Positions 9,893 through 22,169 are shown, counted from the stretch's first letter. The stretch is 64,000 nucleotides of DNA from Salvia splendens (GCF_004379255.2 NC_056052.1:12804589-12868588); one strand, 5' to 3'. A program made the numbers and translations. The notes: a model not told the origin generated them from the sequence alone.

Positions 9893-12800
9893 TGTAATAG
9901 CCGAGACTTAGATTCTCGAGAATTATGAAATAAATACTAGCAATTTAAAGAAAGAAGGATGAAAGAGTATTCATTTATGTTCTTGAATAAACAAAACATA
10001 GTATTTGGAATTTCCAAGCTAAGAATAAGTTTACAAGATGCTTGATGACGAAAGAAAGAAGATAGACGAGAACAAAAGAAAACCCTAACCTATTACATTT
10101 TTTTGAAATGCCAAGTTTGGGGCCTCTTCTTTAGGCTCGGCCGTGGCCCGATCTCGACAGCCCGACGGGCTGGATCAACCTGCAACATCTGCCACAAAAA
10201 GAACAGCAAACACTGCACCCTTCAGCCCCTAACCGAAAGCTGCTCCGAGCCCAGAGAAAAGAGGTAGTACAGCCGCTGCACCTCCGCAGATCCACAGCTA
10301 ACAAACTCTGCAACGCCTGTTATTCATAGTTGCAGCAGCTCTACAGTTGTCACATAACATCCCTACATCCTCGTTGTGCACCTGCAATTCAACATACAAA
10401 ATTCAGGTAAAAGTGCTGCAGCATCAAGGGAAAAAGGAGTTGCTGCAAGAAGGAAACAAAATAGTATAACAGCCACATTTAATCCTACGAGTACATCCCT
10501 GTATTGCTGCAGAGTACAGCCACTACCATGAAAAACCAGAAACAGTCACAAAAGGAGTCAAGGGGCTCAGAGTACATGCTCTGCAGAGCTGCAGAGTAAG
10601 GCAGCCAGCTGCACAACCATGAATCCTTTTTCTCAGCCAAGTACACAGTCTTTCTCAGGCTTTCAGTTAGGCAAACGTGTATAAATAATCCTCAGCCTCA
10701 CCATCCCTCAACACCACAACTCAGTAGCAAAGAAACAAGCTAAGAAGAGGGAGGAAGAACCGAGACAGAGAAGGACCGAGGTAGAGAGGGATTGAGGAGG
10801 AGTAAGAAGCAGCCTCACTCATCAATCAGAAGAGGTAAATCCTCAAAATCCTACTAGCATCATGTAGCATACACAGTAGATAGCCAAGAATGAGAACTTA
10901 GGAACACAAAAGCTCAAGAACATAGGAGTATGCCTTAAAACCCCATATCTCAACAGAATCAGTAACATAGAAACAGCTACCACAGGCTCAACCCCTCCTT
11001 GGAATCGAATCAATCATAGCAGAATGTAAGAAAAATCCCCTAAGGCTCAAGTTACAGTATCATAGAAATTTCGCAAGCTTCATTTAACAACACTAGAAAG
11101 AATTAATCAAGAAACTTAGCTTTGGAGGGAGAATGGCTCTAGCCGAGATGCCGTGCCGCCTGAAGGGAAACGTGCAGTCGCTGTTGACGGCGGTCCCACC
11201 GAGAAAACGACGCTCACTCCTCCGCGTCCATAGCGCCGAGAAAACAGGGGAGGCGGCAGACGGATGTGTCGGCAGGGTTGGGGGCTAGCTCCGAGTCTAG
11301 CTCGACGGGGGGGAGACTGCTGGAGGTGGCTACACAGCCGCGACGTCGGCTGGAGACGGAGGCGGCACCGGCGATGCCCACAGTGACGAAACACAGAGGC
11401 GACGGCGGTAGTGCGAAGGAGTACCGATCGAGGTTGGCCGACGGACGAGGCGCCGCCGTTTTTGCCAGAAAAAGAGAGCCGGGATACCGCAGGAGCTGGT
11501 AGACCTCCGGGAGGTCGGCTTTGCCGAGAAGGAAGGTGGAAGGGGTTAGGGTTTGTCCTGATTTGAAATTTGAGAATGAGGGAGAAAGAGAGAGATCAGC
11601 GAGGTTGGTGAAGGGAGTAATTGGGCTTTGCCCAATTAATTTTGCCTTGGGCCTCAGATAAAGAAAATTTGAAAGAGAGGAGAAATGGGCCAATTAATTA
11701 AATAGTCTTGGCCAGGAGAATTTATCCCTATCCGGGCCTAAGAACTTACCTCTTGGATTAATATTTTAGTGAGAGCCTTTTTATTAAATTAGTTTCAAGA
11801 GTATAATGGATTAATTTCCTAAGCCACGGAAGAGAGAATTTTTAAGCCGTGTTGAAATAGTTTTCGATAAAATAATTAAAGCGGACTTTAATAGTCACAG
11901 TTTTAATTAAAGAATTTAGATCTCTAATTTTTGAAAGAAAGAGATAAAATAAAATAGCACACGCTTAGGCATGCATTCATGCAAGATAAGCATTTTCTTT
12001 AAAAAGCCTAATTTAAGTATATTCAACTTTGTAAAGGAACGTCGTCACTCGACGCGTAATCCCAGGACAGAAAAGCACCCGTTTTGCAAGAGTTAAGCAA
12101 TTGAGGTGGGGTTTCTCTTCCTTCTTTTAAAGCATGCTTTATGTGAAAATATGATTATTTGAATGAGTTGTCATGCCATGTTTTGTTTTATGATTGCCTA
12201 TCTGTTGGCTATGCCAACCCAGTTAAATCGAATTCGGGTCCCAGTAGGTCAGTAAATCATACTCGGACTAGTGTACACATAGGGACCGTGAGCTAGCGCT
12301 AGGTTGGCCGGTCCGTGGGTCGTGAGCTAGCGCCAGGTTGGCCGGTCCAGTGGTCGTGGAATGTGGCCACATTCCCGATTCACGCAGCTGATATGGCATA
12401 TCATCAGAAGTTTAAATGACTGCAGTCTTTTTTCAGAAAGAAATAACAGATTTTAGTGACCGGGATAGATTTTCAGTAAAACCCCGCGTTCACTCAGCTT
12501 GGCTGACAACTAAAAGAAAATATTTTCGGCATGAGCCCACTGAGTGCATCAAGTACTCAGCCCTGCATTTTGTTTTCCTTAATGTGCAGGTTGATTGTTG
12601 TCAAAGCCGAGGAGGTGTTGGGACAGAAGACCAAATAAGTAGGAAGGTAGCGGGTGTAGTATGTCTTCATACATATTACATCTGTCTTGGTACTCTTCCG
12701 TTGCGCAAATTCAGAACATTCATTTAACAAAGACAATTTCCCATAACTACTCTGATTCAGCATGGTTTGTACCCTCAACACACTTCAGAAAATGTTTCTT

Positions 12801-12897
12801 TTGATTTAAGCATCTTATGATGAGTTGAGACAGTTTCAGTATGTTTTAGTCGCGGTAAAGCTTCACTTTCTTTGACTAGGGAGATGTGGTCGTGACA
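9893..12897 (+). repeat. Element B 5' LTR (3005 bp)
   Basis: It starts TGTAATAGCCGAG and ends GGTCGTGACA. It has a GC-rich stretch at 11110-11500 and a direct duplication GTGAGCTAGCG...GGTTGGCCGGTCC at about 12297-12350. A CTGAGT/ACTCAG hairpin lies at 12540-12560, followed by a pyrimidine-rich TGTGCAGG. Several ORFs of 60-160 codons (for example minus 11214-11693) occur identically in both LTRs but look like chance frames in GC-rich DNA. Confidence 0.93.
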
Positions 12898-12900
12898 GAG

Positions 12901-12912
12901 TGGTATCAGAGC
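12901..12912 (+). other. Primer-binding site (initiator tRNA-Met type)
   Basis: TGGTATCAGAGC lies three bases after the LTR end and is complementary to the 3' end of plant initiator tRNA-Met, the normal primer for this group of gypsy elements. Confidence 0.9.
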
Positions 12913-15900
12913 AATTTTCTTTCGCTCTGACCCAAGAACCTTCTTTCTAAGCCTCAGTCCAGAAAAGATAGTACTAGGCTTGAAGATGAACAGAATGTTA
13001 AGTACAAGATCCCAACACCTCAGCTCGACACGATCAACTGCACCAGAAACAGGGGTCGACGCCCGCTCGTCCAGAAAAGAGAATTTTAAAAAAGAAAATA
13101 TTTTTCCATTTTGAGAAGGAAAATGAAATTTTCTAAGTTTTCAGAAAAAGAAAAAAAAAAAATTTCATAGCCCTAAATGGGAACGAAAATGTTTATTTGA
13201 AAAGTTTGCAAGACGCAACGTGCTAGCTGATACTTTGCATGAGATATGCTTAATGTATCTGTGATTTATGTTTAAAGAGCTTGACATGAATGTATAGATG
13301 TCATGGGGACTATGTATGTGAACCTAGAGTGCTTTAGAAAAGTACCTTAGGTGAGACATGCAGAATCAAGTACTAGCAGAACGAGAATTTGTTACCGCCC
13401 TCCAGGGCGACGAGACCAACTAAAACCCATCAGTTTGGGCAAGCTTCAAATTCCAAGGAATTATGAGAAAGGAAAGACGAGCCAAAAAGTACTATTGTAC
13501 TACTTATAGACAGCAATTAAAGGAAGTCCATTCTTTTAAGCACACAGATAGTATACATATGTATACTAGACGATGAACCAAGAAGTTCCCAATGTCTTTA
13601 CAAAGACCAAGTTTTAACGAAAATAGTTTACTTTCAAGCCTGTTCGGGAGATACATCCCTACACGGAAAGAGATCGTACCCGCGATCTAGTAAAGTGATC
13701 TAATGTGGCGTAACAAGCCCAAGTGGCTACGTGATCCAGAAGCGATACTTATAGCGTGCTACGAAGCACGATGGAGAATGTAATGTTTTACCAGAATCAG
13801 CGTTCTAAGTTATCGAGAACGATATGAAAGTATGACCTCCAGCTGCGGTTATCAGTTTAACAGCACGAGGAACCCCATCTTGGAATGTATGGTTTCCCAG
13901 AACGCGTTTATCATGTGCGAGCTCCACAAGAAAAACAAGGGAGTGTCACATAACTAGAACCGATGATTATAATCAATAGTACTTACTTGGATTCCCAATG
14001 AAATCCCTTCTAAGAGTCCTTCCAAGGACGATACCCTCGTCTATTCAGACTCTAGTTTTGACTCGCAAGTACCATGTCAGTGTTCCTTTTTATGTGCGAG
14101 GTTTGACTCATTTCCAGCTTATGGACTGCAGTCCTTTTGACTCATCGTACATAAAGAGTAAAGTTTTGACTGTTTAAGCTCCAGTCGTAAACCCTAAATT
14201 CTACAGTTGTTCATATCTATGATCTTCGGATTGAGCGTATTCCTCAGACATTCTTTGAACCTCCGGGACAACGATGTCCTGTCGGCTATTAAGACCTTTG
14301 ATTGACTCACGTTCTGCAAGTAGTACGCCACTTTCATTCTCTTCAGGAAAGCGGTGACTCAGTTTCAGTTCCCAAATTTGGGATACTCTTATGTTCCAAG
14401 CATCGTTATTTGTTGTTGCCTCCTTTGAGCCACAATATTGGAGATTTATATCTCGATTTCTTGGACCTATGCAATGAAATTTCATTCTTACGATGCTTAC
14501 GTTGTGATCCCCAGAGTGATCAAGACAGTTAAACATTTTCCTCAGGGAATTTCATGTGGTGCTGGAACTTTTGTTTACCTCCCTATTTTGAAATCCTACA
14601 AAGGTGAAATTTTTCGACCTCGAATCCAGTACATGTATTATTCCTAGTCTCAGAATTTTTCTGCAGCTCGAAGTTAAGGCAAGCATATTGCACCTTTCCC
14701 TAATGAGCTTGCCCTAGCTGATTTTTCTGAATAGTTCATTTCAGTGCGTTGCCTTAATGAACCTATGAAATCATTGATGTGATTTTGTTATTCCATATCA
14801 AGATGCCTTTGAAACATGATCAATGTTCCTTCATTGCAATCGCCTACGTTTATAAATTTTCGTGGTTGATCATCTTAGGCGATGACATGTTTGAACCACT
14901 GTCCTTGATGCTCAGATCCTTTCAGTTTAATTGGACAACTATATTGTCCTATTTTGCAGCTTACTATGGGAATTTACAGTTAATTCATTTCCATCTAGTT
15001 TTCATGACCTATCTCATGATTATTTCTAGCTCCCACCAGGGGTGAGCCTCAGCTTCTATGAGTTTACCTGGAAACCAGTTGAGCTACGTAGTTCTTTGAA
15101 TGAACTCAGTACTTACCTTCAAGGTCGATTATCGACGAAAATTCATAAAAGTTGAACAAGGGATGTTATTCTTGTCCAGTTGGGTATTCAGGAGCCCTTC
15201 AGATTTTCAGTCATACTCTCTTGTGTGAATAATAATCCAAGTTAAGACTATTAGATTAATCATTGAGTTATTGATACGAGGCTAGCAGAAAAAGGCATGG
15301 TCTCAGTTTCTTTCAGATACGCATAATAAATACGTCCCCATGGAGACACGTGCAGGAAATGATGCACCAACCAGAAGCGTCGCATAACCGACAGCAAAGC
15401 GTTAAATACTTCGAATCTACGTACCGCTTGTGACCAGCAGGTGGAAGATCGAATATTTTGTTGTATAGAGAAGCAACTAGCCTTGAGTAGAGAAATATCA
15501 AGGAATATTTGAGGATTAAATGATGTCCGAAGACGTAAAAGACCTATATGGTAGTTTGAACGATCAAAATGCTTACTCCGAGTAAGATAAGTAAGCCACA
15601 AGAACAAAGACTCAATCATGGGCATGTAATGAAAGCCATGGAGAAAGTACGAGTGTATTCGTAGTTTATGTTTGACGGAACAAATCCCATCAGCAAAAGG
15701 GATTCGTCTGAGAGGTGGCCAGGAAAGGCTAAAGCTGGAGAGACATTCGGGGAGAGGAACGCGTGATAGCACAGCTACCCTCACCATCACTACTATGAAG
15801 GGAAAATCGAAATTTTTCCTTAAAGAGTTATCGCAAGAGAACGGGTTTAGAGCCCTATAATATAGAGCAAGGACAAACGTTGACAACAAAACGCGACGAA

Positions 15901-16460
15901 GTATTCTACGATATGCCACATCCCAAATTAAGCGGCTCAGAAAGGAGCTGTCGATAGAGTTTTGTGTTAATCTAGACACGAGATCTAGATCACTTTGGAA
16001 AGTCATGCTAGATTATTTCACCACGAATCGCTCAGTCGAACCAAAAGAGCATGGAGACAGTAGCGTTGGGAGAAAGAAGCCAACACATCCACATGCACAG
16101 ATCCAGTATTCAAGGTTTAACGCGAGTAGAATAAAGTCTATGCTAAATCATGACAAAGAATCGCGGTGAACACAAAAGCATCTTGAAACGATGAAAGTAG
16201 ACTACCTCAACTAAGCGAGAGGTTACGAGGTCATTAGGCTAGCTCAATGACTACGATTACGATCGATACAAGCATTTGAGAACTTAGTATCTGACGATGA
16301 AATCTAAAACGAGGAATGGCTTCAACCGCCAGACGAAATGGAACGTCTAATGGATGACTTGAATCAGTCATATTATCTCAGTCACCAGATAGAAGGGCGC
16401 TTAAGGAACAACAGAACTTAAGATCTAGATACAAGAACTACTAGATCCGCATTTTTAGAC
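12913..16460 (+). other. Element B non-coding internal module replacing gag, protease and RT start
   Basis: No plus-strand ORF of gag or protease type is present in these 3.5 kb. Parts of it (about 13900-14130 and 14860-15040) are homologous to non-coding sequence in element A (about 27230-27430 and 28000-28150), for example CATGACCTATCTCATG at about 15004 and 28117. So it is a module shared by two gypsy families. A 248-codon antisense frame at 15260-16006 has no recognisable domain. Confidence 0.7.
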
Positions 16461-18683
16461 TCAGTGTGTGACCATGTGGTACACCAGAATTCTTCGTGAA
16501 GAAGGATAGAACGTTGAGAGTTGAGAAAGTTAACACTCAAGAACAAGTATCCTTTACCGAGGATCGACGATCTTCTCGATCAGCTGCAAGGAGCTAGAGT
16601 CTTCTCGAAGAACGAGAAGGAACACGAGGAACATTTGAGGGCCACTTTAGAAACGTCAAGAGCCGAGAAACTCTATGTTAAGTTCAGCAAGTGTGAGTTC
16701 TGGCTTAATGAAGTGAACTTCCTTGGACACATAGTGACAGCAGAAGGGATCCGAGTAGACCCCGCCAAGGTTGAGGCCGTGCAACGTTGGCAGTCACCAG
16801 CGACGCCCAATGAAATTCGAAGTTTCCTAGATCTGGCAGGATACTATCGAAGATTCATTGAGGGGTTTTCTAAAATAGCGAGGCCGATGACTCAACAGCT
16901 CAAGAAAGGAGTTAAAGTCAATTGGACCCCAGAATGTGAAGCAAGTTTCCAGTTGCTAAAGAAAAAGTTGACCACAGCGCCAGTTTTAGTTGTGCCAGAA
17001 GCGAGAGTCGACTATGTGGTGTATACAGATGCATCGAAGGTCGGACTCGGGTGCGTGCTGATGCAGAAGGGTAAGGTCATAGCGTACGCTTCACGCCAAT
17101 TGAGGCCGCACGAGTTGAACTATCCGACGCACGACCTGGAATTAGCAGCAGTGGTCCACGCGTTGAAGATTTGGAGACATCACCTCTATGGAGTTCGATG
17201 TGAAATCTTCACAGATCATAAGAGTCTCAAATACTTTTTCGAGCAGAAGGATCTGAATATGAGACAGCGCAGATGGCTGGAACTAGTCAAAGACTACGAC
17301 TGTGGTATAAACTACCACCCAGGAAAAGCCAATGTGGTAGCGGATGCCTTGAGCAGAAAGACTGCGCCTCAAGTGGCTACTTTCCTCACCCTAGAGGAAG
17401 AGCTTATCCGGGAATTCTCCAAGAAGCGACTGGAGATAGTGAGAGCCCCGGAGACAGTGGACAGCAGAACATCCACCTTGGTCTTAGAACCAGATTTAAG
17501 AGCTAGAATCATTGACGCCCAGAGATACGATGAAGCCCTAGAAAAGGTTCGTCTCAGAGTGAGGACCGGAAAAGGGGATTGTTACCGCGAAGAGGCGGAT
17601 AATGCTCTCACTTTCAAAGGGAGACTATGCGTACCCAAAGAGGAGGCACTTAGGAACGAGGTCATGAGTGAAGCTCATGAGACACCCTACACTGCCCATC
17701 CTGGGAGTACAAAGATGTATCAGGACTTGAAGAAGCAATTTTGGTGGGATGGCATGAAGAGAAGCATAGCATCGTTTGTAGAAAGATGTCTGGCTTGCCA
17801 GCAAGTGAAGGCGTTACATCAACGACCCTACGGACCTCTCGAGATTCCAGAATGGAAATGGGAGCATATAGCAATGGATTATGTGACAGGATTGCCAAAA
17901 TCACCGCAAGGAAACACTGCCATCTGGGTGATTATAGATCGACTCACCAAAAGTGCTCACGTCATACCAATTCGTATCACATGCGGAACTGACAAGTTGG
18001 CACAGATTTATGTGCAAGAGATTGTGCGCCTACATGGTGTACCAGTAACGATCACCTCAGATCGAGATTCAAAATTTACTTCTAGATTTTGGATAAGCCT
18101 ACAGCGAGAGTTAGACACTCAGCTGAATTTCAGCACATCATTCCATCCACAGACGGACGGACAGTCCGAAAGGATGATTCAGACATTAGAAGATATGTTA
18201 AGAGCCGTAGTGCTCGACCGTGGAGTGAGCTGGGAGCCAGTACTTCCACTTATAGAGTTCGCCTACAACAACAGTTACCAGGCAACTATTGATATGGCCC
18301 CATACGAGGCACTCTATGGGAAAAAGTGTAGATCACCACTTTACTGGGATGAAGTTGACGAGAGAAAGATTTTCGGACCAGACTCGGTAGAGGAAATGAT
18401 AGAAATTGTCCGACAAATCCGAGGGAGAATCAAAGAAGCTCAAGATAGACAGAAATCCTATGCAAATGCTCGCATAATGGATTTACAGTTCAAAGCAGGA
18501 GACAAAGTCTTGCTGAAAATATCCCCATTGATAGGGATAACCAGATTTGGCGTCAAGGGCAAGCTAAAACCGCATTTTATCGGACCTTACGAGATCCTAG
18601 AAACAGTCGGCCCTATGGCGTACAGATTAGCGCTCCCGCCAACTTCGGGAATGTTCACAATGTGTTTCATGAATCACAGTTGA
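16461..18683 (+). pseudogene. Element B pol remnant: RT (active site deleted), RNase H and integrase
   Basis: From 16461 the sequence is recognisable as gypsy RT with small deletions. An open frame then runs 16521-18683 (720 codons, first Met at 16521, not a native start). At about 16602-16610 the frame jumps from the [10 protein letters not shown] block straight to KNEKEHEEH. Compared with element C this removes 219 bases (73 codons), including the catalytic FIDD. RNase H follows ([10 protein letters not shown] near 17020, DHKSLKYF near 17215). Integrase retains the HHCC finger (CLACQ near 17790) and the triad D 17877-17879, D 18060-18062, E 18168-18170. A one-base deletion near 18645 ends the frame before the chromodomain. 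It cannot supply RT; whether it makes a protein is unknown. Confidence 0.88.
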
Positions 18684-18915
18684 GGAAATACGTGTTTGAC
18701 CCCAAACACATAGTACACCAAGAAGGAATGGTGTGTTAGAATCAGATTTGAGCTATGAAGAAAAGCCAGAAGCAATTCTGGACAGAAACGTAAAAGAATT
18801 GAGAAATAAAACTATTATAACAGTGAAAGTCCTATAAAAGCACCACGGCCGCGTGGAGGCGACGTGGGAGCTCGAGGACCAGATAAAAGAGAAGTATCCA
18901 CAGCTTTTTACCTAA
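18684..18915 (+). pseudogene. Element B integrase C-terminus and chromodomain remnant
   Basis: After the frameshift the original frame is still recognisable as [10 protein letters not shown] and then LSYEEKPEAILDR...ATWELEDQIKEKYPQLF, the C-terminal chromodomain typical of Tekay/Del chromoviruses. It contains stops, including TGT-TAG near 18737 and TAA near 18835. In intact relatives this domain is thought to steer integration to particular chromatin. Confidence 0.8.
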
Positions 18916-18948
18916 CCGAGATAAAATTTCGGGACGAAATTTTTGTTA

Positions 18949-18960
18949 AGAGGGGTAGAA
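18949..18960 (+). other. Element B polypurine tract
   Basis: AGAGGGGTAGAA directly precedes the 3' LTR. Just upstream is the near-perfect inverted repeat AAATTTCGGGACGAAATTT, which also occurs before the 3' LTR of element C. Confidence 0.8.
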
Positions 18961-21900
18961 TGTAATAGCCGAGACTTAGATTCTCGAGAATTATGAAATA
19001 AATACTAGCAATTTAAAGAAAGAAGGATGAAAGAGTATTCATTTATGTTCTTGAATAAACAAAACATAGTATTTGGAATTTCCAAGCTAAGAATAAGTTT
19101 ACAAGATGCTTGATGACGAAAGAAAGAAGATAGACGAGAACAAAAGAAAACCCTATCCTATTACATTTTTTTGAAATGCCAAGTTTGGGGCCTCTTCTTT
19201 AGGCTCGGCCGTGGCCCGATCTCGACAGCCCGACGGGCTGGATCAACCTGCAACATCTGCCACAAAAAGAACAGCAAACACTGCACCCTTCAGCCCCTAA
19301 CCGAAAGCTGCTCCGAGCCCAGAGAAAAGAGGTAGTACAGCCGCTGCACCTCCGCAGATCCACAGCTAACAAACTCTGCAACGCCTGTTATTCATAGTTG
19401 CAGCAGCTCTACAGTTGTCACATAACATCCCTACATCCTCGTTGTGCACCTGCAATTCAACATACAAAATTCAGGTAAAAGTGCTGCAGCATCAAGGGAA
19501 AAAGGAGTTGCTGCAAGAAGGAAACAAAATAGTATAACAGCCACATTTAATCCTACGAGTACATCCCTGTATTGCTGCAGAGTACAGCCACTACCATGAA
19601 AAACCAGAAACAGTCACAAAAGGAGTCAAGGGGCTCAGAGTACATGCTCTGCAGAGCTGCAGAGTAAGGCAGCCAGCTGCACAACCATGAATCCTTTTTC
19701 TCAGCCAAGTACACAGTCTTTCTCAGGCTTTCAGTTAGGCAAACGTGTATAAATAATCCTCAGCCTCACCATCCCTCAACACCACAACTCAGTAGCAAAG
19801 AAACAAGCTAAGAAGAGGGAGGAAGAACCGAGACAGAGAAGGACCGAGGTAGAGAGGGATTGAGGAGGAGTAAGAAGCAGCCTCACTCATCAATCAGAAG
19901 AGGTAAATCCTCAAAATCCTACTAGCATCATGTAGCATACACAGTAGATAGCCAAGAATGAGAACTTAGGAACACAAAAGCTCAAGAACATAGGAGTATG
20001 CCTTAAAACCCCATATCTCAACAGAATCAGTAACATAGAAACAGCTACCACAGGCTCAACCCCTCCTTGGAATCGAATCAATCATAGCAGAATGTAAGAA
20101 AAATCCCCTAAGGCTCAAGTTACAGTATCATAGAAATTTCGCAAGCTTCATTTAACAACACTAGAAAGAATTAATCAAGAAACTTAGCTTTGGAGGGAGA
20201 ATGGCTCTAGCCGAGATGCCGTGCCGCCTGAAGGGAAACGTGCAGTCGCTGTTGACGGCGGTCCCACCGAGAAAACGACGCTCACTCCTCCGCGTCCATA
20301 GCGCCGAGAAAACAGGGGAGGCGGCAGACGGATGTGTCGGCAGGGTTGGGGGCTAGCTCCGAGTCTAGCTCGACGGGGGGGAGACTGCTGGAGGTGGCTA
20401 CACAGCCGCGACGTCGGCTGGAGACGGAGGCGGCACCGGCGATGCCCACAGTGACGAAACACAGAGGCGACGGCGGTAGTGCGAAGGAGTACCGATCGAG
20501 GTTGGCCGACGGACGAGGCGCCGCCGTTTTTGCCAGAAAAAGAGAGCCGGGATACCGCAGGAGCTGGTAGACCTCCGGGAGGTCGGCTTTGCCGAGAAGG
20601 AAGGTGGAAGGGGTTAGGGTTTGTCCTGATTTGAAATTTGAGAATGAGGGAGAAAGAGAGAGATCAGCGAGGTTGGTGAAGGGAGTAATTGGGCTTTGCC
20701 CAATTAATTTTGCCTTGGGCCTCAGATAAAGAAAATTTGAAAGAGAGGAGAAATGGGCCAATTAATTAAATAGTCTTGGCCAGGAGAATTTATCCCTATC
20801 CGGGCCTAAGAACTTACCTCTTGGATTAATATTTTAGTGAGAGCCTTTTTATTAAATTAGTTTCAAGAGTATAATGGATTAATTTCCTAAGCCACGGAAG
20901 AGAGAATTTTTAAGCCTTGTTGAAATAGTTTTCGATAAAATAATTAAAGCGGACTTTAATAGTCACAGTTTTAATTAAAGAATTTAGATCTCTAATTTTT
21001 GAAAGAAAGAGATAAAATAAAATAGCACACGCTTAGGCATGCATTCATGCAAGATAAGCATTTTCTTTAAAAAGCCTAATTTAAGTATATTCAACTTTGT
21101 AAAGGAACGTCGTCACTCGACGCGTAATCCCAGGACAGAAAAGCACCCGTTTTGCAAGAGTTAAGCAATTGAGGTGGGGTTTCTCTTCCTTCTTTTAAAG
21201 CATGCTTTATGTGAAAATATGATTATTTGAATGAGTTGTCATGCCATGTTTTGTTTTATGATTGCCTATCTGTTGGCTATGCCAACCCAGTTAAATCGAA
21301 TTCGGGTCCCAGTAGGTCAGTAAATCATACTCGGACTAGTGTACACATAGGGACCGTGAGCTAGCGCTAGGTTGGCCGGTCCGTGGGTCGTGAGCTAGCG
21401 CCAGGTTGGCCGGTCCAGTGGTCGTGGAATGTGGCCACATTCCCGATTCACGCAGCTGATATGGCATATCATCAGAAGTTTAAATGACTGCAGTCTTTTT
21501 TCAGAAAGAAATAACAGATTTTAGTGACCGGGATAGATTTTCAGTAAAACCCCGCGTTCACTCAGCTTGGCTGACAACTAAAAGAAAATATTTTCGGCAT
21601 GAGCCCACTGAGTGCATCAAGTACTCAGCCCTGCATTTTGTTTTCCTTAATGTGCAGGTTGATTGTTGTCAAAGCCGAGGAGGTGTTGGGACAGAAGACC
21701 AAATAAGTAGGAAGGTAGCGGGTGTAGTATGTCTTCATACATATTACATCTGTCTTGGTACTCTTCCGTTGCGCAAATTCAGAACATTCATTTAACAAAG
21801 ACAATTTCCCATAACTACTCTGATTCAGCATGGTTTGTACCCTCAACACACTTCAGAAAATGTTTCTTTTGATTTAAGCATCTTATGATGAGTTGAGACA

Positions 21901-21965
21901 GTTTCAGTATGTTTTAGTCGCGGTAAAGCTTCACTTTCTTTGACTAGGGAGATGTGGTCGTGACA
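18961..21965 (+). repeat. Element B 3' LTR (3005 bp)
   Basis: Same length as the 5' copy and differing from it at about two bases by eye. It ends GGTCGTGACA and is followed by the TSD GACCT (21966-21970). The conserved hairpin is at 21608-21628. Confidence 0.93.
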
Positions 21966-21970
21966 GACCT

Positions 21971-22092
21971 CCTGTGTTCAGTCTAGATCATGTGACGACC
22001 GGGTTGGCTGCTTCTCTGATCCTCAAGTTGGATTCCGTATCTCTCCAATTGGTCGTATTATTCCTGTTCCTAAAGTTTAAGCCTTGGTTCAT
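21971..22092 (-). pseudogene. Athila-like gag, N-terminal part (separated by element B)
   Basis: The minus strand from ATG at 22092-22090 reads a short open N-terminus with FRNRNNTTNWRDTESNLR, then a TGA near 22000, then the target site. If element B and one TSD copy are removed, the frame continues without shift into the gag part at 9887. This start is chosen because it is the first Met after the primer-binding site leader. The gene therefore already carried stops or acquired them independently of the insertion. Confidence 0.65.
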
Positions 22093-22169
22093 AAACTGAA
22101 AAAGAAAATAAAAGGATTAAAAATATGTACACCAAATATCTCAAACACAAGCACATATAACACCATCCA

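Larger units (their letters stand above)
9893..21965 (+). mobile_element. Element B: complete Ty3/gypsy retrotransposon, probably non-autonomous
   Basis: The element is 12,073 bp with two 3005-bp LTRs, a primer-binding site, a polypurine tract and a perfect 5-bp TSD. The internal region (12898-18960) has no readable gag or protease, a large deletion across the RT active site, and then a long open frame for RNase H and integrase. The LTRs differ at only about two positions by eye (near 10084 versus 19152, and 11853 versus 20917), which suggests a recent insertion. It sits inside the gag of an Athila-like element on the opposite strand. Confidence 0.93.

Noticed and set aside
11214..11693. 159-codon minus-strand ORF in the element B LTR (repeated at 20282-20761)
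   Set aside because: It lies in a GC-rich LTR section, overlaps ORFs on the other strand, has no domain, and its presence twice is explained by the LTR pair.
12416..12727. 103-codon plus-strand ORF at the end of the element B LTR (repeated at 21484)
   Set aside because: It spans the conserved hairpin and U5-like region; the equivalent positions in LTRs C and D are not open in frame.
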